The notes: a model not told the origin generated them from the letters alone. A stretch of 64,000 nt of DNA from Bacillus sp. M6-12 (GCF_002860285.1 NZ_PGVF01000014.1:124001-188000); one strand, 5' to 3'. Counted from the first letter of the stretch, positions 24,717 through 34,331 are shown. Translations and numbers: made by a program.

Positions 24717-25115
24717 CTAATATACCATCGATTCATCATGATAATATTTGAACTCTAATAGATTATTCGCCGGATCAATTAAGAAGAAAGTGATATGCTC
24801 CTCCTTTTTCCCGGCAAAGCGGACCATTAATTCCTGAAAGAAAGGCAGCTTCTTAGCAAGAGCATGTTCTAACGTCTGGTCGAATTCCTGTTTATCCATA
24901 AATGTTATGCCGTAATGCCTTGGGTACATTCTTGGCTCGGGATCAATTTTATCAGGATTCAAATGGCAGACAACCTGGTCGCCGAAGAAATCAAAAGTGA
25001 CCCGGTCGTGATATCTTCTAGCAAGTTTAGATCCAAGCTTTTCGTAAAAATCAACTGTTTCATTAAGATCCTTACATGGGATGGCAAGATGAAAAACTTT
25101 ATTTTTATCTCTCAT
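24717..25115 (-). CDS. VOC (glyoxalase/bleomycin-resistance) family protein
   Basis: 132 residues with the two beta-alpha-beta modules of the vicinal oxygen chelate fold. Candidate metal ligands are His in VFHLAIP, His in RHYGITF and Glu in NNLLEFKYY. The substrate is unknown; relatives of this size in Bacillus are often annotated as glyoxalase-like. It starts with ATG after AAAAGGAG and lies 14 nt downstream of comA on the same strand, so it is probably in the sulfolactate operon. Confidence 0.88.
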   Translation of the reverse strand: MRDKNKVFHLAIPCKDLNETVDFYEKLGSKLARRYHDRVTFDFFGDQVVCHLNPDKIDPEPRMYPRHYGITFMDKQEFDQTLEHALAKKLPFFQELMVRFAGKKEEHITFFLIDPANNLLEFKYYHDESMVY

Positions 25116-25129
25116 TCTCTTAACTCCTT

Positions 25130-25882
25130 TTAAATGAAAAAAGTATCAGAACGCAGGCCAAGACGAAGTGTTTCAAGAGCAATGGCGTCATGGAAGGGAA
25201 TGTTTGCGAGATTGACATTTGAACCGGCAAGCTTTATAAAAGTTGTTTGCATATGTTTGTTTGGTGCTTCAAATATAATATTATCCAAGCAGATACCTGA
25301 ATCTAATATTTTGTTAACAATCTCAAAGCGCATTTCTCCTCTTTCATTGCAAATGCCGCTGCTTCCGCTTTCCCTTGCTTCCGTTATGACTTTTCTTGTA
25401 CCCGCCTCTAAGTCCTCATGTATATATTCCAGCCATTCCGAGGAAGAAGCCTCAATGCAGCTGTCTTTATTCCCAACCTCACTAAAAACAGCAAACTCCT
25501 GGGAAAAGTTTGAGATATATTTTGCTTTCTCCTTATTGCTTATTGGAATTGTTCCATTAGAAACTTCAATGTATTGGCAATCGTAATGTTTACAGTACTG
25601 ATAGAATTGATCCAGCTTTTTCTGGCTTAAAAACTTCTCAAAAAGAGTTCCTCCAAAGAAGTAATGAATATTATTTTCTTTTAACCACGAGATTTTACTT
25701 TGAAGAGTGGAAGAAATGATTGATGTGCCCCAGCCGAACTTTACAAAATCAATAAAGCTGCAGGCACTTGAAATCGTATCTTTAAATAAGGCTTCCGGGA
25801 CCCCGTTATCAATTAAAATTGTTAATCCCTTATTTCTTGGCTTGCATTCTCTTTCCGGAAGCTGTAAACCGTGGTAATTCAT
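25130..25882 (-). CDS. comA: Phosphosulfolactate synthase (ComA/YitD type)
   Basis: A 250-residue enzyme of the ComA family that adds sulfite to phosphoenolpyruvate to form (R)-2-phospho-3-sulfolactate. Family segments visible are FVKFGWGTS, YFFGGTLFEKF, IEVSNGTIPI, ITEARESGSSGI and IFEAPNKHMQTTFI. In methanogens the pathway leads to coenzyme M; in Bacillus the homologue YitD is linked to 3-sulfolactate, a major solute of B. subtilis spores, and that is the likely role here. The ATG follows GAGGGTG by 7 nt and lies inside the 3' end of comB, giving a 53-nt overlap. Confidence 0.92.
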   Translation of the reverse strand: MNYHGLQLPERECKPRNKGLTILIDNGVPEALFKDTISSACSFIDFVKFGWGTSIISSTLQSKISWLKENNIHYFFGGTLFEKFLSQKKLDQFYQYCKHYDCQYIEVSNGTIPISNKEKAKYISNFSQEFAVFSEVGNKDSCIEASSSEWLEYIHEDLEAGTRKVITEARESGSSGICNERGEMRFEIVNKILDSGICLDNIIFEAPNKHMQTTFIKLAGSNVNLANIPFHDAIALETLRLGLRSDTFFI

Positions 25883-26567
25883 CTCTGTTCACCCTCACAA
25901 TCTTCGGTAAATGCCCGGAACAAAAGACCTGCATAACAAACTCCTTTTTTATCTCTTTTATACAATATGAAAGATCCTCACTGTCAAATTGCGGCTGGGT
26001 TTCATCAAAGAATTTCTTTGCAGCTTGACAAGTTAAAATTCTTTTTACGACTTCCTCTTCAGAAAGCGTTTCATTGCCCTTGAGAATTGATTGTATATAC
26101 TCGGCGCAAGCCAGGTCATCATCCCCATCCGGGTGAGAAGCGATGATATTTATGGTTGCTCCTTCTTTGATTATTTGTTTTACATATTCAGCTGTTGTCC
26201 TTGCGTTAGAGTATCCAGTAACGAATACAGCATCAGCATTTAGAGCATTCAATGTGGCCCGGACCCCATTCGTTGTTTTTTGGACAAGCGTCCTGCCGGC
26301 AATATCGGCAGCTGCCATTTTTTTCGGAGAGTTATCAAAATCGAAACCTGCAATTTGGAGCCCCCTAATTTCCCCGGCCAATAGATAATCAGGATATTTA
26401 TTTTTTAAAAGAAAGGCTTCGTTTGTTGTCCCAGCAAGTAAGATTTCTTTCACTCCACGCAAAAAAGCATGATGGGCAACTGTAAACGCTCTAATAACAT
26501 CGATGACGATATTCACATCTGATTGGGCTAACTCAGGACTATGCCCTTGGAAAATTTGCAGGTTCAT
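25830..26567 (-). CDS. comB: 2-phosphosulfolactate phosphatase (ComB/YitC type)
   Basis: A 245-residue Mg-dependent phosphatase that removes phosphate from 2-phosphosulfolactate to give sulfolactate. Family hallmarks are VIDVIRAFTVAHHAF near the start, GEIRG, FDFDNSP, TTNGVRA and the acidic DGDDDLACAEYI. It is the first gene of a minus-strand unit comB-comA-VOC. The start ATG has AGGAGC 7 nt upstream. The genes for oxidation of sulfolactate to sulfopyruvate and on to coenzyme M are not here, which fits sulfolactate as the end product. Confidence 0.92.
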   Translation of the reverse strand: MNLQIFQGHSPELAQSDVNIVIDVIRAFTVAHHAFLRGVKEILLAGTTNEAFLLKNKYPDYLLAGEIRGLQIAGFDFDNSPKKMAAADIAGRTLVQKTTNGVRATLNALNADAVFVTGYSNARTTAEYVKQIIKEGATINIIASHPDGDDDLACAEYIQSILKGNETLSEEEVVKRILTCQAAKKFFDETQPQFDSEDLSYCIKEIKKEFVMQVFCSGHLPKIVRVNRDELPRFTASGKRMQAKK

Positions 26568-26858
26568 TTCTTCTGCTCCTAATGTTCATTCTCCTTCTGT
26601 GCCAAAAGTATATTCTCATGTTAGAAATAAGTACCTTATCCTCTCAATTTTTGTAAAACAAAGAAATAATCTTTTGCCCGCTGAACATTTTCAAGAAATT
26701 TTGAATAACCTGTATTTTACCGTCTTCACAATACCGACAGGGTTAGAGTTGCCCTAACTCAAATCGTAAGAGCGCGGGGGAGTTGGGAAATGCTTTCTTA
26801 TGAGACTTGGGAGAAAGGAAAGGGCAGGCCGGCTGCTGGGGTTACACACTAAAATAAA

Positions 26859-26888
26859 CAAAAAAAGCCCTGCAGAAAATCTGCAGGG
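26859..26888 (-). terminator. Orphan minus-strand terminator
   Basis: On the minus strand CCCTGCAGA (26888-26880) and TCTGCAGGG (26876-26868) form a perfect 9-bp stem followed by GC and T7. No minus-strand gene lies upstream of it before rsmD. Confidence 0.75.
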
Positions 26889-26952
26889 TCCTTCTATTTC
26901 CTTTTTTCAAAGGCAGAAGGAAAAGGGAGAGGAGAAACCGGAGGAAGAACTT

Positions 26953-27072
26953 ATGGGGAAACGTAAGTCTTCTCCGCGGTTGGCAACAACATCCTCGGTA
27001 CTGATGTTGTTACTGTACATTATCACCAAAAAAATTGTTGTTATTCATCTAATTGGACTTTTTTGCAAATAG
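26953..27072 (+). CDS. Possible 39-residue membrane microprotein
   Basis: The frame opens with ATG 8 nt after GGAGG and encodes a basic N-terminus (MGKRKSSPR) followed by a hydrophobic stretch (SVLMLLLYIITKKIVVIHLI). An inverted repeat (26985-26993 / 27003-27011) lies inside it. There is no clear promoter and no known relative. The call rests only on ribosome-site spacing and composition, so chance is quite possible. Confidence 0.25.
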   Translation: MGKRKSSPRLATTSSVLMLLLYIITKKIVVIHLIGLFCK

Positions 27073-27328
27073 TAAGAAAAGCGGAAGCGAAAAATGAAGT
27101 TACCTTTCAAAAAATTTGCTTGTTTTACACAGGGGTATTCCATGGCAGTCTGCTTTTCGTGCATAAAGGCAGGGGCAGCTTTCTAATAAGACTGTGAAAT
27201 GTACCGTTAAACACAGGGTAGTGCTGAGGTCATTTTTCTATCTAAAGAGTACCAGGGTATTGGCTCGAAAAATGGAATGTGTTAGGATATGTGAGTGAAG
27301 AAATTTGTCAAAAAATGTGGTGAGATAA

Positions 27329-28386
<1,058 letters not shown>

Positions 28387-28390
28387 AATA

Positions 28391-28430
28391 AGCAAAAAAA
28401 CCTTGTTGCCGTAAACAAGGTTTTTTTGCT
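28391..28430 (+). terminator. Terminator after coaD
   Basis: GCAAAAAAACCTTGTT and AACAAGGTTTTTTTGC form a perfect stem around a short loop, with A and T tracts making it potentially two-way between convergent coaD and ylbJ. Confidence 0.88.
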
Positions 28431-28557
28431 TGTAAGATTAATTCTAATTGAAGCCAATTATTAATATTAAACTGCAGCTTCAAAAGGAGAGATCAGCCTT
28501 TTCGCAGATACATTACGCTGAATTTTTATGGTAAAGGGGAATTTTTAATAGGATTTT

Positions 28558-29769
28558 TCATTTGCGGTTTCTAGACGCGTACAAAATAATATAAATCACC
28601 AGGAAACCAATGGTTATGAGCGGACCGGCGCTAGTTGCGGCATGGTATAAAGCGGTTTCCCAGCCTGCTTCCTGCCCTGCAGACACAGGGTATGAATTAG
28701 ATGGACGTCCGAACATATGCATTCCTTCATAAACTGGCTTCCAAAGGACGAAGGTGATGAATCCTGCTAAGAAACCGTGTGTGATACGGGCAATGAAGAA
28801 AGGATAAAACCTGATGTCCGTTTCTGAAAGAATGCTGGCTACCTGAGCCTGAACACTGAAGCCGCAAAAGGCAAGAATAAAGCTAGTAATAATCGCCTGC
28901 TGCATCAGGGTTGCTTCCTGGACCCCACTCGTCATTTGAGAACCGAGGGTAATTTCAAACATGCCGGAAATAAGCGGAATGCTCAGCACTTCAGGGAAGC
29001 CTAAAAGAGCAAGTATGTATTCCACACCTTTTGCCAAGAGTCCTGTGATTTTCATATGATATAAAAGCTTGTTTATGACTGAAAAAAGGATGATGAAGCC
29101 ACCAATCATCAGAAGCGTGTGAATGGAAGAAAGGACAGCATCTCCAAGGAGTTTTCCGAGCGGGCGTTTTTCTTTTATTCTTGTCCTGTGAAGCTCCCTT
29201 AGTGCTTGCTTAATGGAGGGAGTGGAGCGTTTTGGCCTTTTCTCCAGGCTTTCTTTTTTGCCGTGAAAACGCATCAGCAGACCAACGCAGAAATTGCCCA
29301 GGTAATGGGATGATGCAAGAATAATGCCCAGGTTTGGATTATAAAAGAATCCAATTGATACGGCCCCAAAGATAAACAATGGATTAGACGAATTCGTGAA
29401 GGAAACAAGTCTTTCTGCCTCTATCCTGGACAACTGCCGTTCCTGTCTAAGCCTTGCTGTAAGCTTAGCCCCGGATGGATACCCTGATGCCATTCCCATT
29501 GCCCAAACAAATCCCCCGACTCCTGGGACCTTAAAAAGAGGCCTCATAAAAGGCTCGAGCAGAACCCCGATAAATTTCACAACGCCAAACCCGATCAGCA
29601 TCTCTGACATAATAAAGAACGGAAGAAGGGAAGGAAATACGATTTCCCACCACATATTAAGGCCTCTTATTGAAGCTTCAAAGGATTCCTGAGGAAAAGT
29701 AATCAGTCCTCCTGCCATGATGGTTACAGACAGCGCTAAAAAAATAGTTTTTATTCTAGACTTATACAC
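28558..29769 (-). CDS. ylbJ: Sporulation integral membrane protein YlbJ
   Basis: A 403-residue polytopic protein with about eight to nine hydrophobic segments and nucleoside-recognition (Gate) domain character (WEIVFPSLLPFFIMSEMLIGFG, GMASGYPSGAKLTA). In B. subtilis ylbJ is sigma-E controlled and required for normal spore formation. Start choice: the frame is open to an ATG at 29805, but that has no ribosome site. AGGAGG inside the extension lies 9 nt before a GTG at 29769, and starting there matches the B. subtilis N-terminus. A TTG at 29775 is a second option. Confidence 0.9.
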   Translation of the reverse strand: MYKSRIKTIFLALSVTIMAGGLITFPQESFEASIRGLNMWWEIVFPSLLPFFIMSEMLIGFGVVKFIGVLLEPFMRPLFKVPGVGGFVWAMGMASGYPSGAKLTARLRQERQLSRIEAERLVSFTNSSNPLFIFGAVSIGFFYNPNLGIILASSHYLGNFCVGLLMRFHGKKESLEKRPKRSTPSIKQALRELHRTRIKEKRPLGKLLGDAVLSSIHTLLMIGGFIILFSVINKLLYHMKITGLLAKGVEYILALLGFPEVLSIPLISGMFEITLGSQMTSGVQEATLMQQAIITSFILAFCGFSVQAQVASILSETDIRFYPFFIARITHGFLAGFITFVLWKPVYEGMHMFGRPSNSYPVSAGQEAGWETALYHAATSAGPLITIGFLVIYIILYASRNRK

Positions 29770-29971
29770 CTTCAAAGGCCTCCTCCTGCGGGGTTGGTAA
29801 TCCATATATTTAAGAGGTTCACTCTTGCGAATGCGGTATAAAGATGTTTCTTAAGCAGCCAATTTTCATTGATGGTAAAATAAAAAAAAGACTGGGACTC
29901 GCTATTCTTGTCCTGCTATACACAATATACTCATAGGAAAGACATTTAGACCATAAGTTTGAAAAGGAGCC

Positions 29972-30131
29972 AGAAAAGCGCAAGCGCCCCGGTTAGAGGA
30001 TGAACGGCTAAAACCGTCACGTCCTCACAAAGCTGACACTTTGTTTAAGTGCGATGTCGCTGCCGAAGCATTCTCTGTGCCACCGCCCCGGCACTAGCAC
30101 GCCGTGTGCGTCGGGGATGGGCGCTGGAGCT
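29972..30131 (+). repeat. Interspersed repeat family 1, best plus-strand copy
   Basis: About 160 nt beginning AGAAAAGCGCAAGCGCCCC and ending GGGCGCTGGAGCTAATCATC. The middle has GTCCTCACAAAGCTGAC, TTTGTTTAAGTGCGATG, CGCTGCCG and CGGCACTAGCACGCCGTG. The ends are imperfect inverted repeats (GCGCAAGCGCCCC against GGGCGCTGGAGC). The same blocks, reversed, occupy 55938-56082. Non-coding; fills the ylbJ-ylbK gap, the rest of which (29770-29971) shows only promoter-like AT-rich sequence. Confidence 0.8.
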
Positions 30132-30193
30132 AATCATCAATACATGTTGAAAATGTAAAACTTGCTTATTTTGCAAAGAAAGGAGGAATCCTT

Positions 30194-30991
30194 TTGCCTC
30201 AGCCGAAAATAGGATTGGCATTAGGGTCGGGAGGAGCCAGGGGCTTTGCCCACCTTGGAGTCATTAAAGTTTTAAAAAAAGAAGGAATTCCGATTGATTT
30301 AATTGCCGGCAGCAGTATGGGAGCGCTGGTCGGTGCTTTTTATGCGGCCGGTTCCGATATTGATCGGCTATATAAGCTTGCGAAATTATTTAAAAGAAAG
30401 TTTTATGTGGATTTGACTGTTCCGAAAATGGGTTTTGTGGCGGGAAAGCGGATAAAGGAGCTTATCCACATGTTTACCCATGGCAAAATGATAGAAGAGC
30501 TTGATATTCCGATTGCCATTGTGGCGACTGATATTAAATCAGGTGAAAAGGTCATCTTTCGGACGGGGCCAATTGCAGAAGCGGTCAGGGCAAGCATTTC
30601 CATACCTGGCATTTTTGTTCCGGAAAAGATAAATAACCGCTTGCTGGTTGACGGCGGTGTTGTCGACAGGATACCTGTTTCTGTTGTCAAGTCGATGGGT
30701 GCGGATATTGTGATTGCTGTGGACGTCGCTCACGTTAAACAGGATGTGGAAATAAATTCAATTTTTGATGTGATTATGCAAAGCCTGGATATCCTGCAAA
30801 TGGAGCTGGTAGAGTTCAGAAAGATAGCATCTGATATAATGATTCGTCCCCGTGTAGAAAAGTACAGTTCCAAAGCGTTTACAAACATTGAGGAAATGAT
30901 TACTATTGGAGAAGAAGAGGCTAGACAAAATATCGATGCTATTTTTAAGTGCATAGAGACCTGGAAGGAGACACACCGTGAAGAAACGTAA
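30194..30991 (+). CDS. ylbK: Patatin-like phospholipase YlbK
   Basis: A 265-residue patatin-family hydrolase. The oxyanion loop is GSGGARGFAHLG, the nucleophile serine is residue 41 in GSSMG, and the dyad aspartate is in VDGGVVD. This makes a lipid acyl hydrolase likely, with unknown substrate. It starts at TTG, 7 nt after AGGAGG, and overlaps ylbL by 14 nt, so the two are translated together. Confidence 0.92.
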   Translation: MPQPKIGLALGSGGARGFAHLGVIKVLKKEGIPIDLIAGSSMGALVGAFYAAGSDIDRLYKLAKLFKRKFYVDLTVPKMGFVAGKRIKELIHMFTHGKMIEELDIPIAIVATDIKSGEKVIFRTGPIAEAVRASISIPGIFVPEKINNRLLVDGGVVDRIPVSVVKSMGADIVIAVDVAHVKQDVEINSIFDVIMQSLDILQMELVEFRKIASDIMIRPRVEKYSSKAFTNIEEMITIGEEEARQNIDAIFKCIETWKETHREET

Positions 30992-32003
30992 TCCATTTGC
31001 CCGCTCTTTCCTCCTGGCATTGCTGCTTATAGCGGGCAGTTCTTTTATTTATCTGCCTTACTATGTTTCAAAGCCAGGCATGGCAAAGGAATTAGAGCCC
31101 ATTATAGAGGTAGAGGGCGGCGATGATGCAAAAGGCAGCTTTATGCTTACAACAGTTAGAATGGGTAAAGCCAATATCTATTCCTATGCAGCCGCTAAAT
31201 TCAATAAATACCATGAAATTTATCCTGAAAAATATATTAGGGCCGAAGATGAAACTGATGAAGAGTACAATATCAGGCAGCTCCACCTAATGGAGGGCTC
31301 AAAGATTAATGCCATCAAAACGGCTTATCATGAGGCAGGGAAAAAGTATGAAATCAAGTACCGGGGTGTTTTCGTCAGCGGGATAATGGAAAATATGCCT
31401 GCGGAAGGAATATTAAAAGCCGGCGACCGAATCACTGCTGCAGATGGAATTGCTTTTAAATCATCCGAAGAGTTTACCAGCCATGTCAGCAAAAAGAAAG
31501 CTGGCGAAACAGTTACGCTCACAATAAAACGGGATGGGAAAAAGAAAACAGTGAAGCTGAAGGTTCAGCCATTTAAGCAAGATGCTTCCCGGGTCGGAGT
31601 TGGCATCTCACTTGTAGAAGATAAATCAATCAGTACAGATCCTAAGGTGGAGGTTAAAACAGACCAGATCGGAGGACCTTCCGCAGGCCTGATGTTCTCG
31701 CTTGAAATATATAATCAGCTAACCAAAGGTGATTTAACAAAGGGTTATAATATTGCAGGAACCGGAACAATGGAAGAAGGCGAAAAAGTCGGACCTATAG
31801 GCGGTATTCAGCAGAAGATCGTAGCTGCAGATCAGGCTGGGGCGGAAATATTCCTTGCTCCCAACGAGGGTGGCGAATCTGGCTCAAATTATCGGGAAGC
31901 ATTAATTGCGGCTAAGGATATTAATACGAGTATGAAAATCATTCCAATAGATACGTTCAGTGAAGCTGTTGATTATCTGGAAGGTTTAAAAGCCAAGAAA
32001 TAG
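30978..32003 (+). CDS. ylbL: PDZ-domain serine protease YlbL (SepM/Lon-like)
   Basis: 341 residues: an N-terminal membrane anchor (SFLLALLLIAGSSFIYLPYY), a PDZ domain at about residues 125-205 (LKAGDRITAADGI), and a Lon-type protease domain with the Ser-Lys dyad S235 (GGPSAGLMF) and K280 (GGIQQK). In B. subtilis YlbL helps DdcP end the DNA-damage checkpoint by degrading the division inhibitor YneA. The start is GTG after GGAAGGAG, inside the end of ylbK. Confidence 0.93.
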   Translation: MKKRNPFARSFLLALLLIAGSSFIYLPYYVSKPGMAKELEPIIEVEGGDDAKGSFMLTTVRMGKANIYSYAAAKFNKYHEIYPEKYIRAEDETDEEYNIRQLHLMEGSKINAIKTAYHEAGKKYEIKYRGVFVSGIMENMPAEGILKAGDRITAADGIAFKSSEEFTSHVSKKKAGETVTLTIKRDGKKKTVKLKVQPFKQDASRVGVGISLVEDKSISTDPKVEVKTDQIGGPSAGLMFSLEIYNQLTKGDLTKGYNIAGTGTMEEGEKVGPIGGIQQKIVAADQAGAEIFLAPNEGGESGSNYREALIAAKDINTSMKIIPIDTFSEAVDYLEGLKAKK

Positions 32004-32038
32004 ACAGGATAAGCACAATTGCATAACAAAAAAGGAAG

Positions 32039-32073
32039 AAAACCTTGTCAGCTTTGAATGACAAGGTTTTTTA
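32039..32073 (+). terminator. Terminator after ylbL
   Basis: Perfect stem AAAACCTTGTCA (32039-32050) / TGACAAGGTTTT (32059-32070) followed by T residues. Confidence 0.92.
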
Positions 32074-32116
32074 CATTTGAAATTACAAGTGGTTATCAAA
32101 AAAGGACAATTTTTCT

Positions 32117-32200
32117 GGATGAATATTTTATTCTGTGAAATAGAACATTATTTTGTGATAAATTTTTTAATCGGTGAAAATGAATAATAATTCAGTGAAA
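32117..32200. repeat. Short GTGA motif repeated about every 20 bp
   Basis: GTGAAA, GTGATA, GTGAAA and GTGAAA begin at 32135, 32155, 32174 and 32195, each preceded by a short T/C-rich stretch and followed by AT-rich spacer; GGATGAA at about 32117 may be a fifth unit. It lies between convergent ylbL and tmcAL. Confidence 0.4.
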
Positions 32201-32294
32201 ACGAGCATTGTTCATTATTACCGAGATGAATATTTTACTTTTAAATTTGTTCCGTTTTCTCCGGCTTCTATATGGTAATTCACGTATCTTATTA

Positions 32295-33503
32295 TTACAT
32301 TATTACAGGCGGGAGATATTCCCTTTTTATGTACGCAGACTGGTCCTGAGGACGAAGACATAGTGAGTGAACAGCGCCTGCGCGTATATCCAGGTCAATT
32401 GAATTTCCCTTAATTGAACCGATTTTTGAGATAAGCGGCAGTTCCAGATTTTTTTTTACATGCTGCAGGTATCTTCGCCCCCTGTCATTCATACCAAGCA
32501 GCCTGATATATTCCGGACTGGAATCCCCCTGCCGCATTTCTTCTTTTTTTGTATTGGTAAGGATATGGACGCATATTCGCTGAAGTCTTGTCCATGTGTA
32601 TCGTTTCGTTTTAACATCTTCCATAAAACCTTGAAAGGATGTATTTTCTGCTGCAAATTCTTTTAATCGGTATTCTATTCCCTCTTCGACTTCATAAATT
32701 TGCTGCAATTCTTTTACTGAAGCTGTCATGATTCTATATTTAAGGAAGGGCCAGTATAACTCCCAATAATGAAAAGTCCGATACTGGTTAAAATAACTGG
32801 TAAGGATCTCTTTTGTTGATGCTGGTACATATTTTTCGATTTCTGAAATGCTGCTGTTCCCGGACAATAGGGCCTTGCGGATGCCCGTTGCACTGGCAAT
32901 CGGATTTCCGGTGAGCTCTGTATCATGGTAGCCAGCCTGTGTCCTTTGGATTGTCAGCGGGCTGATTGGGTATTTATGGGATAGGGCAGCAGATACGTAC
33001 TGATATCCTAGTATATTATTGGGCTGGGACAGGTCAAGCAATTCAGAAGAGGGACCCAATTCTTTAAAAGCCAGGGCATTTGCTTTTGGAAAACTATTTC
33101 CCATTTCCATATAGAATTTCAGTTTTTGATTAAAAACACCTCTGTTGCTTGCAAGAAATTGATATGTATTTACGAACGTTTCAATTGAACCTTGTTCACT
33201 TCCAAAACAAAATGATTCACACTTTAGTGCCTGCAGGATTGCTACAGCACCTTCGGCAAATATTTCTGCTTTTTGGGAAGCAAATTTGTACGGAAGCTCA
33301 ATGATGAGGTCAGCTCCCGCGCTAAGAGCCATTTCAGCCCTGGCCCATTTACTGATAAGGGCAGGTTCTCCCCGCTGTAAAAAAGGGCCGCTCATTACAG
33401 CAGCTATTAGATCAGCTCCGGCTGCTTCCTTGCTTTTTCGGAGATGGTAGGCATGGCCGTTATGAAACGGGTTGTATTCAACGATTACACCAAGAGCATT
33501 CAT
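32295..33503 (-). CDS. tmcAL: tRNA(Met) cytidine acetate ligase TmcAL
   Basis: A 402-residue enzyme (ylbM) that acetylates the wobble cytidine C34 of elongator tRNA-Met using acetate and ATP. The nucleotidyltransferase core starts MNALGVIVEYNPFHNGH, with the HxGH-type motif HNGH, and MSGPFLQRGEPALISKW is characteristic. The start ATG follows GAGGTG. It is transcribed divergently from ylbN-rpmF. Confidence 0.95.
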   Translation of the reverse strand: MNALGVIVEYNPFHNGHAYHLRKSKEAAGADLIAAVMSGPFLQRGEPALISKWARAEMALSAGADLIIELPYKFASQKAEIFAEGAVAILQALKCESFCFGSEQGSIETFVNTYQFLASNRGVFNQKLKFYMEMGNSFPKANALAFKELGPSSELLDLSQPNNILGYQYVSAALSHKYPISPLTIQRTQAGYHDTELTGNPIASATGIRKALLSGNSSISEIEKYVPASTKEILTSYFNQYRTFHYWELYWPFLKYRIMTASVKELQQIYEVEEGIEYRLKEFAAENTSFQGFMEDVKTKRYTWTRLQRICVHILTNTKKEEMRQGDSSPEYIRLLGMNDRGRRYLQHVKKNLELPLISKIGSIKGNSIDLDIRAGAVHSLCLRPQDQSAYIKREYLPPVIM

Positions 33504-33752
33504 CGTAGCACCTCAATCAAACAATTTGTCTTTTATCAAGATAATGGTAAAATAGAATCTGCTGTCATTTTGCTTTTTGTAAACATGTTTAGAAAATGCA
33601 ATGAAGTGTAAAAAGATAATAGAATGCAGCAAAAATAGTGTGCTGCCCGATGTTAGAACCATATTATCTACTATATTATAGTGTAAAGAAAAAATATTGA
33701 CAAACGTTGGAATGACCGCTATAATTACTTTTGTTGCCTTGGGGTGATTTAT

Positions 33753-34271
33753 TTGAAATGGACAATTAGTCAACTTCAAAAATACCGGGATAAAGAAATG
33801 AAAATTGATGAAATTGTGGACGTAAGCGAAATGAAAGCTTCTGAGAAGCAGATTCGTGATGTCTCTCCAATAAGAGTAACCGGAAGGGCCGATATTAGCT
33901 CAACCAAAGTTACCTTTCATCTTGCACTTTCTGGCGAATTCGTTTTGCCTTGTTCCCGGACACTGGTAGATGTGCATTACCCAATTAATATTGACACGAC
34001 GGAAACCTTTCTTTTAAAAGCGGCTGAGTATGATCTTGATGAAGATGATACTACCGTTGTAAAAGGAGACGTTGTGGATCTGCTGCCGGTTATTAAAGAG
34101 CACTTATTGCTTGAAATTCCTATGCAGGTTTTTTGTGAGGACAGCAATGCCGAAGGCGCCGCGCCTCAGTCAGGGAAAGATTGGGCTGTAGTTTCTGAAG
34201 AAGAAAACAAACAGAAGATCGATCCCCGTCTATCGCAGCTTGCGAACTTTTTTGACAATAAGGAATCTTAA
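33753..34271 (+). CDS. ylbN: YlbN, YceD/DUF177 family protein
   Basis: A 172-residue protein, the same length as B. subtilis YlbN, with the DUF177 core (LPCSRTLVDVHYPI). Family members sit before rpmF in most bacteria and are linked to 23S rRNA accumulation. The start is taken as TTG at 33753 (MKWTISQLQKYRDKE), 5 nt after GGGGTGA; a GTG at 33744 overlaps that site. rpmF follows after 60 nt. Confidence 0.93.
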   Translation: MKWTISQLQKYRDKEMKIDEIVDVSEMKASEKQIRDVSPIRVTGRADISSTKVTFHLALSGEFVLPCSRTLVDVHYPINIDTTETFLLKAAEYDLDEDDTTVVKGDVVDLLPVIKEHLLLEIPMQVFCEDSNAEGAAPQSGKDWAVVSEEENKQKIDPRLSQLANFFDNKES

Positions 34272-34331
34272 ATGGAAACAAGAAGAATGGTTTCATAGCT
34301 TCTTTACTCATTTTTTAAGGAGGTGGGAATA

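Larger units (their letters stand above)
26568..27328. other. 761-nt gap between comB and rsmD
   Basis: Contains the comB upstream region, a minus-strand terminator with no gene before it (26859-26888), a possible 39-codon frame (26953-27072) and, from about 27074, AGAAAAGCGGAAGCG, which may be the worn edge of repeat family 1. Otherwise nothing recognisable. Confidence 0.5.

Noticed and set aside
26800..26952. An upstream extension of the 39-codon frame to 90 codons
   Set aside because: It runs through the orphan terminator stem and has no ribosome site; only the ATG at 26953 is supported at all.
32117..32200. A CRISPR array
   Set aside because: The repeated unit is only about six bases with 14-15 nt AT-rich spacers, and no cas genes are present.
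33513..33779. An 88-codon minus-strand frame upstream of tmcAL
   Set aside because: It overlaps the divergent promoter region and the ylbN start, has AT-driven composition and no ribosome site.
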